NCBI RefSeq assembly: GCF_000378125.1
Contig: NZ_KB899242.1
Location: forward strand, 930,001 to 994,000
DNA length: 64,000 nucleotides
Direction of reading: 5' to 3'
From: Rudaea cellulosilytica DSM 22992
Lineage (GTDB): Bacteria > Pseudomonadota > Gammaproteobacteria > Xanthomonadales > Rhodanobacteraceae
The notes beneath the pieces are model-generated. The model had not been told where the DNA came from, searched no databases, and saw only the letters and a list, made by a program, of their open reading frames with translations. This document shows, one piece after another, positions 33,589-40,867 of this stretch. Both the position numbers and the translations under genes were made by a program. The stretch's first letter is position 1. Each line of letters opens with the position of its first letter.

Positions 33589-35541
33589 TTACGGCAGCCC
33601 GAAGACGACGATCGTCGCGTTGCCGGTGCCACCGAAGAAACCGGAGACGACGCCCGAGGTCGTCGCGACATACTGCTTGCCGTCGATCGCATAGCTGAGC
33701 ACGCCGCCACCGACGGAGCCGCCGGTGTTGAACTTGTACAACGTCTCGCCGCTGGCCGCGTCGATGGCAAGGAAATTGTTGTCGAAGTCGCCCGTGAACA
33801 ACACGCCACCGCTCGTGACGGTGACGCCGGCGACGAGCGGCGTCGGCCACTTCTGCACCCAGCGTTCCTTGCCCGTGGCCACATCGACCGCGCGCAGCCA
33901 GCCGCGTGCCTGGTCGCGCGGATCGGGTGTGACCGCGCCGCCGTAGTAGTGGGCGTTCTGGGCAAAACCCGGCGGATTCGGCTGGCGCGTGAACGTGCCG
34001 CACCAGTCGACCGTCGCGACATAGATCGTCTTCGCCGTGGGGCTGTAGGCCGGACCGTTCCACTCCATGCCGCCAAGCAGGCCGGGGCAGCCGTGCGCGC
34101 CGGCGACAGTCGGTTTTTCTTCCCAACCCGTCCGCGTGGTGATCGGCAACTCATAGAGCTGTTTGTGCGTGTTGCGGTCGAGCACGCGCAGCAGGCCGTC
34201 CTTGCCACTGACGGTGACGAGGTCACGCGGTTTGCCCATTACGGTCTCGCTGAACAACGGACTGACTTGCGACAAATCGCGATCGTTGACGTCGTTCGGC
34301 ACGAACTGGTGATACCAGAGCAGTTTGCCGGTCTTGACGTCGAGCGCGACCAGCGAATCGGTATACAAATTGTCGCCGGGTCGCGCCTGGCCGTAGAAAT
34401 CCGGTGCTGGATTGCCGACCGGAACATAGAGCACGCCCTTGGCTGCATCGAGCGCTAGCGGCGTCCACAGGCTGCCGCCACCGTGATCGCGCGATGCGGG
34501 GTTTTTCCACGATTTCGCCCCAGGTTCACCCGCATCGGGAATCAAATTGAATTTCCACAGCGACTCGCCGGTCGTCAGCTTGAACGCACCGATCCAATTC
34601 TTCGCGCCCCAGTCCGCGCCGGCGGGGCCATAGATGATCGTGTCGCCGACGATCAGCGGTGGCATCGACAGGTATTGGCTCTTCGATGCGTCGGCAATCT
34701 TTTGCTTCCACACGAGCGAGCCGTCGGCCATGTTGAGCGCGATCAGGTAGCCGTCGGGCGTGCCGCGCACGAAGCGGCCGTCGGCAATCGCACCGCCGCG
34801 GTTGGATTTCGACAGCGGCGAGCCTTCCATCTTCCACGTGTTGACCCACTTCTCGCGGCAGGTGGCCGCGTCGATCGCGATCGTCACGTTGTCGACGGTG
34901 AAGTACATCGTGCCCTTGTAAACGAGCGGGCTGGACTGAAACGAACCCGTCGTCGCCGCGCGATATATGCAGGACGCACGCAGCGAGTGCGCGTTGGCGG
35001 CCGTGATCTGGTCGAGCGCGACGAAACGCTGGCCGGCGTAGTCCTTGCTCGCATAGAGCCAACCCTGCGTATCGGTAGCGGACTTGAGCAGCTCCTCGCT
35101 CGTCGGCCCCGCGGGCAGCGGCGCTGGCGGCTTCGGCGCCGGCTCGGCAGTGGCCACGGCAGCGGGCGCGCCAAGTGTCGCCAGGTAGGCGACGATATTC
35201 TCGCGCGTCGTCGCGTCGGCGACCTGCACCGGCATCGAGGTTCCCGGCACGAAGGCGGTCGAATTCGCGATGAACTTGTCGATGTTGGCCGCGTCCCAGG
35301 TCAGGCCCGCGTTCGCCATCGCGGCCGAATAGTTGTAGCCGGTGATCGACCCGGAATGGCGACCGACCACCCCTGCGAGCGAGGGGCCGAAGCCGTTCTT
35401 GCCAGCCTCGACGGTATGGCAGGACGCGCACTGGTTTGCGAACGCGGTCTTGCCGGCCGCGGCGTCGCCCCCCGCATGCGCCTGCGCGCCGAACAACAGC
35501 GCTCCGATCATTGCAACGCTGCTTGCGATTTTCATTTCCAT
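33589..35541 (-). CDS. Exported cytochrome c-PQQ propeller dehydrogenase
   Basis: The 650-residue precursor has a signal peptide (ending QAHA near residue 23), then a cytochrome c domain with CASCH at 38-42 and a methionine ligand in PGTSMPVQ. A Pro/Ala linker leads to a PQQ-dependent beta-propeller (about 160-650) with W-motif repeats such as DGSLVWKQKIAD, TGKLLWYHQFVPND and SGETLYKFN. The catalytic region resembles quinoprotein alcohol dehydrogenases (GGGSLWTPLALDAAKGVLYVPVGNPAPDF). In most quinohemoprotein dehydrogenases the cytochrome is C-terminal; here it is N-terminal. It would oxidise a periplasmic alcohol or sugar and pass electrons to the respiratory chain. No pqq biosynthesis genes are in view. 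ATG 35541 has GTGAG upstream; ATG 35535 is an alternative. Confidence 0.82.
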   Translation of the reverse strand: MEMKIASSVAMIGALLFGAQAHAGGDAAAGKTAFANQCASCHTVEAGKNGFGPSLAGVVGRHSGSITGYNYSAAMANAGLTWDAANIDKFIANSTAFVPGTSMPVQVADATTRENIVAYLATLGAPAAVATAEPAPKPPAPLPAGPTSEELLKSATDTQGWLYASKDYAGQRFVALDQITAANAHSLRASCIYRAATTGSFQSSPLVYKGTMYFTVDNVTIAIDAATCREKWVNTWKMEGSPLSKSNRGGAIADGRFVRGTPDGYLIALNMADGSLVWKQKIADASKSQYLSMPPLIVGDTIIYGPAGADWGAKNWIGAFKLTTGESLWKFNLIPDAGEPGAKSWKNPASRDHGGGSLWTPLALDAAKGVLYVPVGNPAPDFYGQARPGDNLYTDSLVALDVKTGKLLWYHQFVPNDVNDRDLSQVSPLFSETVMGKPRDLVTVSGKDGLLRVLDRNTHKQLYELPITTRTGWEEKPTVAGAHGCPGLLGGMEWNGPAYSPTAKTIYVATVDWCGTFTRQPNPPGFAQNAHYYGGAVTPDPRDQARGWLRAVDVATGKERWVQKWPTPLVAGVTVTSGGVLFTGDFDNNFLAIDAASGETLYKFNTGGSVGGGVLSYAIDGKQYVATTSGVVSGFFGGTGNATIVVFGLP

Positions 35542-35736
35542 GATGCTCACTTCGGCCAAAGAATGACGATAACGAATTCGGTAACGATGGCACCCCGGCA
35601 GCCCTGCTGCATAAGCTAGCGCGCGATGGTTACGAATATCTAAACACTGCCGTTACACTGAACGCTACCCCTTTCGAGTGGCGTTGTCGTTGCCCGCGAG
35701 GGTTTTTCCACCAATGCCCCGTTTCAGTGCCAGCCC

Positions 35737-36867
35737 ATGCCGCAGCCGCCAAGTTCCACCAAACCCACGATAGGCATCGTCGGCAGCGCCGGCGCCTTCG
35801 GCCGCTGGCTCAAACAATTCTTCGAGCAACGCATGGGCCTTGCGGTGATCGGCCGCGATCCGAACGGCGACGATGCGTTGTCGCCGGACGAGTTGATCGA
35901 ACGTGCCGACGTGCTGATCTTTTCCGCACCGATCCGCGCGACGGCAGCGCTGATCGCCGAATACACGGCGCTCGCCGCGGGCCGCGCGCGGGGCAAGCTC
36001 TGGCTCGACCTGACCTCGATCAAGGCAGTACCGGTCGCGGCGATGCTGCACTCGCAAGCCGAAGTCGTCGGCCTGCATCCGATGACGGCGCCGCCGAAGA
36101 CGCCGACGCTCAAGGGCCGCGTGCTCGTCGTCTGCGAGGCGCGTGTCGATGCCTGGCGTGCGTGGCTTGCGGAATTCCTCGCCGCGACCGAAGCCGACTG
36201 CGTGCGTGCAGAACCCGAGCAACACGACCGCATCATGGCCGTCGTGCAGGGCATGACCCACGCCACGCACATGGCGCAAGCGGCGACGTTGCAGGAACTC
36301 GCGCCGGTACTCGGCGGCCTCGAGGCTATCCATCCGTTCCGCACGATCGGTTACGAACTCGACGGCGTGGTCACGCGGCGCATGCTCGCGAGCAATCCGG
36401 CGATCTACGCGGACATCCAATTCGAGAATCCGCACGTACCACCCATGCTCGAACGCCTCGCCGCGCATATCGATTTCCTGCGCGACCGCGTGCGCGAGGG
36501 CGGCGAGGACGCGCGCGCGTCGATGCGCGCACAGTTGCTCGCCCAGCCGCGCGAGTTCTACGGCGGCAAGTCGCTCGCCGAAGGCAGCTACGGCTTCGAG
36601 CGACTGGGCTATCTGCTGTCGGACCTCGCCTCGCCCGCGCACATCAGCGTGTTCCTGCCGCTCGACGAGCCAGGCTCACTGCGCGCGCTGCTGCAGGTGT
36701 TCGAGGAATGCAGGATCAATCTCGACTCGATCCATTCCTCGCGTACGCCCGAGGGCGAGCTGCATTTCCGCATCGGCTACGATCCGGCGAGCGATGCGGA
36801 AAAGGTCAAAGCCGCAATCGCGGCGATCGGCGAACGCGGCATCGGCCGCGTGCTCGCGGCGGACTGA
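35737..36867 (+). CDS. tyrA: Prephenate dehydrogenase with ACT domain
   Basis: The 376-residue protein oxidatively decarboxylates prephenate to 4-hydroxyphenylpyruvate in tyrosine synthesis. The Rossmann N-terminus is IGIVGSAGAFGRWLKQFF (12-29). WLDLTSIKAVPV and GLHPMTAPP form the prephenate site with the conserved histidine, and HATHMAQAATLQEL lies in the dimerisation helices. From about 305 to 376 an ACT domain (ISVFLPLDEPGSLRALLQVFEECRINLDSI) probably gives tyrosine feedback. There is no chorismate mutase domain at the N-terminus, so this is the stand-alone type, not the enteric TyrA fusion. The gene ends in a strong stem-loop shared with the convergent transporter gene. Confidence 0.9.
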   Translation: MPQPPSSTKPTIGIVGSAGAFGRWLKQFFEQRMGLAVIGRDPNGDDALSPDELIERADVLIFSAPIRATAALIAEYTALAAGRARGKLWLDLTSIKAVPVAAMLHSQAEVVGLHPMTAPPKTPTLKGRVLVVCEARVDAWRAWLAEFLAATEADCVRAEPEQHDRIMAVVQGMTHATHMAQAATLQELAPVLGGLEAIHPFRTIGYELDGVVTRRMLASNPAIYADIQFENPHVPPMLERLAAHIDFLRDRVREGGEDARASMRAQLLAQPREFYGGKSLAEGSYGFERLGYLLSDLASPAHISVFLPLDEPGSLRALLQVFEECRINLDSIHSSRTPEGELHFRIGYDPASDAEKVKAAIAAIGERGIGRVLAAD

Positions 36868-36876
36868 CCCCGCTTG

Positions 36877-36905
36877 CGCAAGCCGCCGCATCGCGACGGC
36901 TTGCG
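36877..36905. terminator. Bidirectional terminator between tyrA and the sugar transporter gene
   Basis: CGCAAGCCGCCGC (36877-36889) pairs with GCGACGGCTTGCG (36893-36905) with one mismatch around ATC. It sits between converging stops at 36867 and 36914, with a short ATTTTC on the plus side. Confidence 0.65.
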
Positions 36906-36913
36906 CGGGATTT

Positions 36914-38371
36914 TCAGTGCCCGCTCTGGGCAGCGAGCTGATCGAGATCGATGCCCTGCTTTTTCAGGATCGCCGAACTGCGCCAGGCGTAGAACGCGAG
37001 GTAGGCGAAGCAGGCGACGCCGACGATGTAGCTCGCGTGGATGCCGACGCCTTCCGAAACGAGGCCCTGGAACCAGCTGACGAAGCCGCCGCCGCAGATC
37101 ATCATGATCAGGAAGCTTGAACCCTCGTTCGTGTTCTTGCCGAGGCCGGCAATCGCGAGCGCGAAGATGCACGGCCACATGACGCTGCAGAACAGGCCGA
37201 CCGAGATGAACGCGAACGTCGAAATCATTCCGCTCGTCGACATGCCGATCAGCAGCGCAATGATGCCGCCCGCGGCGAAGTTGAACAGCATGCGCGCCGG
37301 ATTGCCGCGGCTGAGCAATGCGGCCACGATCATCGCGATGATGACGACGGCGTAGACGAGGAACTGACGCACGTCGTGCTGGGCGATCGTGTTGACCAGC
37401 AGGAACACGCCGAAAGCGAGGTACGGAAGGATGAAGGTCAGGATCTTCTTCGCCGATGCGCCGACGTCGAACGCACCCGCGGCGCCCGACCAGCGGCCGA
37501 TCATCATGCTCGCCCAATACAGCGAGACGAACGGCGCGATGTGCGCGGTCTGCATGCCGAGGCCTTGTTCGAGATACGCGGGCAGGTTGGCGACCGTGGA
37601 CACTTCCACGCCGACGTAAACGAAGATGCCGATCATGCCGAGCACGAGCTGCGGATACTTGAATGCGGCGAACATCGAGTCGCTGTGGATCAGCTTGCTG
37701 CTATCGCCGGCCTCGTCGGCGGCGACGTGGTCGAGATCGATCTTGTTCGGCACCGGCGAGAAATACAGGAACACGGCAACGAGGATGAATACGATGCCGA
37801 GCACGAGGTACGGCGTCTTCACGTTCTCGATGCTCGCCTCGGTGCCGCCCGCGGCGACGGCGCCGAAGATCGCGATGCTGACGATCAGCGGGCCGATCGT
37901 GGTGCCGAGGTTGTTGACGCCGCCGGCCATGGTCAGGCGCTGCGCGCCGGTGCTCGGATCACCCATCACGATCGCGAGCGGGTTGGCCGCAATCTGCTGC
38001 AGCGAGAAGCCGAGGCCGACGACGAACAGGCCCGAGATCATCAGCGTGAACGAACCCAGGTTCGCCGCCGGATAGAACAGCAGCGTGCCAAGCGCCGAGA
38101 TCACCAGACCCAGGCAGATGCCGTTCTTGTAGCCGATGCGGTTGAGCACATCGGCGCCGATCAGCTTGGAAACAAGGAAGTAAATGATCGAACCGACCGT
38201 GTAGGCGACGTAGAACGCCACCGAAACGAGCTGGCTCTGCGCCTGGGTCAGACTGAACGCCTTCTTGAAGACCGGGATCAGGATGTCGTTGCTCGCCGCG
38301 ACGAATCCCCAGAAGAAGAAGACGGTGATCAGGGCGCCGAATTGCGACCACCGGGTTTGTTGTGTCGTCAT
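36914..38371 (-). CDS. FHS-family sugar MFS transporter (FucP-like)
   Basis: The 485-residue inner-membrane protein has twelve hydrophobic helices and belongs to the fucose-galactose-glucose:H+ symporter branch of the MFS. The N-terminal helix FGALITVFFFWGFVAASNDILIPVFKKAF holds the FFxWGF signature. QQIAANPLAIVMG and GGVNNLGTTIGPL match FucP substrate-binding helices, and the second half has GVEVSTVANLPAYLEQ. The sugar cannot be named; fucose, glucose, galactose and N-acetylglucosamine carriers are all in this family. No sugar kinase or hydrolase adjoins. A possible LacI-type operator lies 240 bp upstream. The roughly 390 bp upstream, before 38764, hold that site and no gene I can support. 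Confidence 0.88.
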   Translation of the reverse strand: MTTQQTRWSQFGALITVFFFWGFVAASNDILIPVFKKAFSLTQAQSQLVSVAFYVAYTVGSIIYFLVSKLIGADVLNRIGYKNGICLGLVISALGTLLFYPAANLGSFTLMISGLFVVGLGFSLQQIAANPLAIVMGDPSTGAQRLTMAGGVNNLGTTIGPLIVSIAIFGAVAAGGTEASIENVKTPYLVLGIVFILVAVFLYFSPVPNKIDLDHVAADEAGDSSKLIHSDSMFAAFKYPQLVLGMIGIFVYVGVEVSTVANLPAYLEQGLGMQTAHIAPFVSLYWASMMIGRWSGAAGAFDVGASAKKILTFILPYLAFGVFLLVNTIAQHDVRQFLVYAVVIIAMIVAALLSRGNPARMLFNFAAGGIIALLIGMSTSGMISTFAFISVGLFCSVMWPCIFALAIAGLGKNTNEGSSFLIMMICGGGFVSWFQGLVSEGVGIHASYIVGVACFAYLAFYAWRSSAILKKQGIDLDQLAAQSGH

Positions 38372-38611
38372 GAAAATATCCGCCGTAGTGATGGTTGCCC
38401 GGCATGCCGGGGCGTGTGCGGATTGCGGGCCACAAGACGTCTCCGGCGTGCGCAGCGGACGACGCCGCTGGGCTATCGCGTTTCGGTGCGGGCGGCGATT
38501 CTTGTGGAGCGATCGCCTGCCGGGGTGCGCCGTTGCGCGAATACAACCGTCTTGCCGCCCACGAATCCTCCCTCGTGGGGCGTGCAGACTCTAACATCGG
38601 CCGGGCGTTCG

Positions 38612-38625
38612 TGGAAACGTTACCT
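38612..38625. promoter_or_regulatory. Possible LacI-family operator upstream of the sugar transporter
   Basis: TGGAAACGTTACCT is a near-palindrome centred on the CG of AACGTT, the shape of LacI/GalR-family operators. It lies 241 bp upstream of the transporter start and 139 bp before the DUF3096 gene. No LacI regulator gene is in the window, so the assignment is tentative. Confidence 0.35.
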
Positions 38626-38763
38626 TGCGCGATGGCACTGTACCCCGACGAGATGCAGTTGGCCGCGGCGGACCCACGCCTGATTCGCCGCGTTCAAGCA
38701 CTTTTCATCGGCGTCCGGCTAGGCTGTCACTGACGCAGCCTCGCGTCGTCGCGGAGAATGGCC

Positions 38764-38913
38764 ATGTCCGTTTCCATCCATCTGCTGTCGCCGCTGATCG
38801 CGCTGATCGCCGGCGTACTGATCCTCGTCATGCCGCGCCTGCTCAACTACGTGGTCGCGCTGTATCTGATCCTGATCGGACTGATCGGCCTGTTCGGCCA
38901 CCAACTCGTCTAG
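38764..38913 (+). CDS. DUF3096 family small membrane protein
   Basis: This 49-residue protein is almost entirely hydrophobic: MSVSIHLLSPLIALIAGVL, then a conserved MPRLLNYVVALYLILIGLIGLFG. The LIAGVLILVMPRLLNY pattern is the core of the DUF3096 family of short membrane proteins found in many proteobacteria. Two short helices joined at the MPR turn are likely. Function is unknown. GCGGAG lies about nine bases before ATG 38764. Its stop is followed within 17 bp by the second copy of repeat A. Confidence 0.8.
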   Translation: MSVSIHLLSPLIALIAGVLILVMPRLLNYVVALYLILIGLIGLFGHQLV

Positions 38914-38929
38914 CAAACCCGCGAATAAG

Positions 38930-39117
38930 CGTCGCGAGCGAAGGCGGGTTGCGCGTCGTCGGGGCGCAGGAACCGCAGCATGCTTTGGTATGTGAGGATG
39001 ACTCGCCGCATCCGCGGCTCATCCTGCTGGCCATTCGTTTCGCGAATGTTCGCTTCGCGTCCTGCCTACGCAGTCCGAGCACCGCCGCTACGCAACTTGC
39101 CGAGCGCAGCAGCTCGA
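38930..39117. repeat. Repeat A, copy 2, interrupted by repeat B
   Basis: 38930-38999 matches the first half of the MITE-like element at 10179-10250 (CGTCGCGAGCGAAG, GCGCAGGAACCG, AGCAT, GAGGAT). The second half resumes at about 39074-39117 with CCGAGCACCGCCGC and CGAGCGCAGCAG, matching 10252-10290. The about 75 bases between are foreign to copy 1 and contain a hairpin (AGGATGACTCGCCGC against GCGGCTCATCCT) and repeat B. The 12-bp terminal repeats seen in copy 1 are not recognisable here, so this copy looks degenerate. Confidence 0.6.
39023..39076 (+). repeat. Repeat B, copy 1
   Basis: This 54-bp stretch, with GGCCATTCG and GCGAATGTTCGCTTCGC at its centre, recurs in inverted orientation at 40476-40530; by eye 48 of 54 positions match. 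It is inserted inside repeat A copy 2. It is non-coding and its internal GCGAATGTTCGCTTCGC is itself partly self-complementary. Confidence 0.6.
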
Positions 39118-39128
39118 TTCATGGGCTT

Positions 39129-39596
39129 CTAGCGTTTTGGCTTGAGCAACGTGCCCGTGCAGTTCTTCGCGCCGCACTTGCACGCCCAGATCGCCTTGAG
39201 GCGTGCGGTGTGGCGCTCCTCGAGCTTGATGCCGTAGTCGTAGGTCAGCTCCTCGCCGGCCTTGATCGCGCGCTTGGTCTCGATGACGACCTTGTCGCGG
39301 CGCTTGTCGCCGCCTTCGTCTTCGACCATCCACGCCTCACAGTTCGGAGCGCAGCTGTGGTTGATCCAGCGCGCGTCGTTGCCGCCGTCGCCGCCGTCGA
39401 TCAGGTACTTCTCGTTGAGCGTAAACAGGAAGGTGTGGCCCGAGTCGGTATCGTTTGCGTAGGTGCGGTTGGCCTGCGCGTGCGTCAGCAAGCGCCCCTT
39501 GTATTCGATGACACGCACGCCCTTCTCGAGGTCCTGCGCGGCGAACACGCCGTTGCCGTGGATCGGAGAGGAACGGCGGACAAAACGTTTGGCCAT
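39129..39596 (-). CDS. SET-domain protein (lysine methyltransferase-like)
   Basis: The 155-residue protein is a compact SET domain. SPIHGNGVFAAQDLEKGVRVIEYKG is the N-terminal SET motif, RWINHSCAPNCEAWMV holds the NHSCxPN catalytic signature, and GEELTYDYGIKLEER carries the conserved tyrosine. A post-SET-like CKCGAKNCTGTL ends the protein and could bind zinc. Such enzymes transfer methyl groups from S-adenosylmethionine to lysine. Bacterial members are rarer than eukaryotic ones and the target here is unknown. ATG 39596 was chosen because SET similarity starts at once; longer frames have no support. It diverges from the RNase T2 gene at 39748. Confidence 0.88.
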   Translation of the reverse strand: MAKRFVRRSSPIHGNGVFAAQDLEKGVRVIEYKGRLLTHAQANRTYANDTDSGHTFLFTLNEKYLIDGGDGGNDARWINHSCAPNCEAWMVEDEGGDKRRDKVVIETKRAIKAGEELTYDYGIKLEERHTARLKAIWACKCGAKNCTGTLLKPKR

Positions 39597-39747
39597 GCGA
39601 CGACTCGGCACTCTGGAAAAAGGAAGCGCGCATGATAACGCGATCGGCGGCCGCATGCGCCGGTTCGCGCCGCCGAATTGCCGCTGCGCGGCCCTGCCCT
39701 TATCATCCGCGACGTTCGTCCATTCGCGCATGTGCCCAAGGAATCCC

Positions 39748-40437
39748 ATGTCAGGCAAGTCCAAGTTCATCCCGTTCTGTACCGTCGCACTGGGCCTCAT
39801 GCTCGCATTCGCCGCGGCGACCGGCGCGGACGCGCGCAGCAAGGGCAAGCATGGCAACTCCGGCGAAGGCCGACCCGGCCGCTTCGACTACTACGTCGTC
39901 TCGCTGTCTTGGTCGCCGAGCTACTGTGCCGTGCATCCCGACGAGGCGCAGCAATGCGGCAAGGGCTACGGTTTCGTCCTGCATGGCCTATGGCCACAGT
40001 ACCGCAACGGCGGCTGGCCGCAGAACTGCTCTACGAGCCGCGAGCCCGACGAGGCGACGGTCACGCAGATGCTGCCGATCATGCCGAGCCGGCATCTGAT
40101 CGAGCACGAATGGCAGACTCATGGCGCCTGCTCCGGTCACGATCCGAAGGAATATTTCGCCCTCGCCGAGGACGCGTTCTCGCGCGTGACGATCCCGCAA
40201 GCATTGAAGACGCCGGCAACCTCACCGCAGCTCAGCGCCGACGACGTGACCAAGGCCTTCATGGACGTGAACCCCGGCCTCGAGGACAACATGATCAGCG
40301 TGCAGTGCAAGGACGGCGGTACGCTCGAGGAAGTGCGCATCTGCGTCGACAAGGACAATCTCTCGGTCAAGTCCTGTGGCGGGCGCGTGCGCAATTCCTG
40401 TCGCGTGGGCAAGTTGACGATACCGGCGGTGCGCTGA
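39748..40437 (+). CDS. Ribonuclease T2 family exported nuclease
   Basis: The 229-residue precursor has a signal peptide (about 1-27, ending GADA) and the two conserved active-site segments of RNase T2/RNase I enzymes. HGLWPQ at 79-84 and HEWQTHGAC at 120-128 supply His79, Glu121 and His125. DYYVVSLSWSPSYC opens the fold and several cysteines support a disulfide-rich exported protein. It cleaves RNA non-specifically to 2',3'-cyclic products in the periplasm. ATG 39748 follows AAGGAA; ATG 39730 is a weaker upstream choice. The 430 bp after this gene hold repeat B copy 2 and the hairpin repeat, but no gene. Confidence 0.92.
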   Translation: MSGKSKFIPFCTVALGLMLAFAAATGADARSKGKHGNSGEGRPGRFDYYVVSLSWSPSYCAVHPDEAQQCGKGYGFVLHGLWPQYRNGGWPQNCSTSREPDEATVTQMLPIMPSRHLIEHEWQTHGACSGHDPKEYFALAEDAFSRVTIPQALKTPATSPQLSADDVTKAFMDVNPGLEDNMISVQCKDGGTLEEVRICVDKDNLSVKSCGGRVRNSCRVGKLTIPAVR

Positions 40438-40475
40438 CGCTGGCTGCTCTTGTTCGTCATTCCGGCAGGATTGCT

Positions 40476-40530
40476 GGACTGCGAAGGCAGAATGCGAAGC
40501 GAACATTCGCGCAGCGAATGGCCCGCAGGG
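40476..40530 (-). repeat. Repeat B, copy 2 (inverted relative to copy 1)
   Basis: GGACTGCGAAGGCAG through GCCCGCAGGG is the reverse complement of 39023-39076 with about six differences. It lies in the non-coding gap between the RNase T2 and pgm genes. The inverted pair flanks the SET and RNase T2 genes at a distance of about 1.4 kb and could support inversion of that segment. Confidence 0.6.
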
Positions 40531-40605
40531 CATGCCGCAGGAGCGGCATGTAATCTGCAAGATGCTGTTCAGTAAATGCCGTTTCAGGTCGCTGTCGCGT
40601 CCGTT

Positions 40606-40680
40606 CGCCTTTCCGCGCGCATCCCGCGCGCGGGTCACTTTTTCTTCTCCAGCGAAGAAAAAGTAACCAAAAAGACGCCG
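40606..40680. repeat. Dispersed hairpin repeat with an 11-bp perfect stem
   Basis: ACTTTTTCTTC (40637-40647) pairs perfectly with GAAGAAAAAGT (40654-40664) around a six-base loop, followed by AACCAAAAAGACG. I recognise the GGTCACTTTTTCTT and AAGAAAAAGTAACCAAAAAG pattern as a common intergenic repeat of xanthomonads and related bacteria. Being rich in T on either strand, it can also act as a bidirectional terminator. Confidence 0.6.
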
Positions 40681-40867
40681 CCCCGGATGCCGCGCCGCCT
40701 GCGGCGGTTCGCGAGGCCATGCCGGGGTTCGTTGAACGCACGTCCCTGTGCGTGCAACGAACTCGCGCGCATCGTGCGCGCGATCCTTACGGACATTTCC
40801 GGCCCGCCCTCGCCGCGGCAAACGGGGACCCGAAGATCAAGGGCAAAATCAAGAGCAGAAAAGCGCG

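Noticed and set aside
32716-34458. A 580-codon plus-strand frame across yceH and the PQQ protein gene
   Set aside because: It is out of frame with yceH, crosses a terminator, and lies antisense to the PQQ propeller; no domain is visible.
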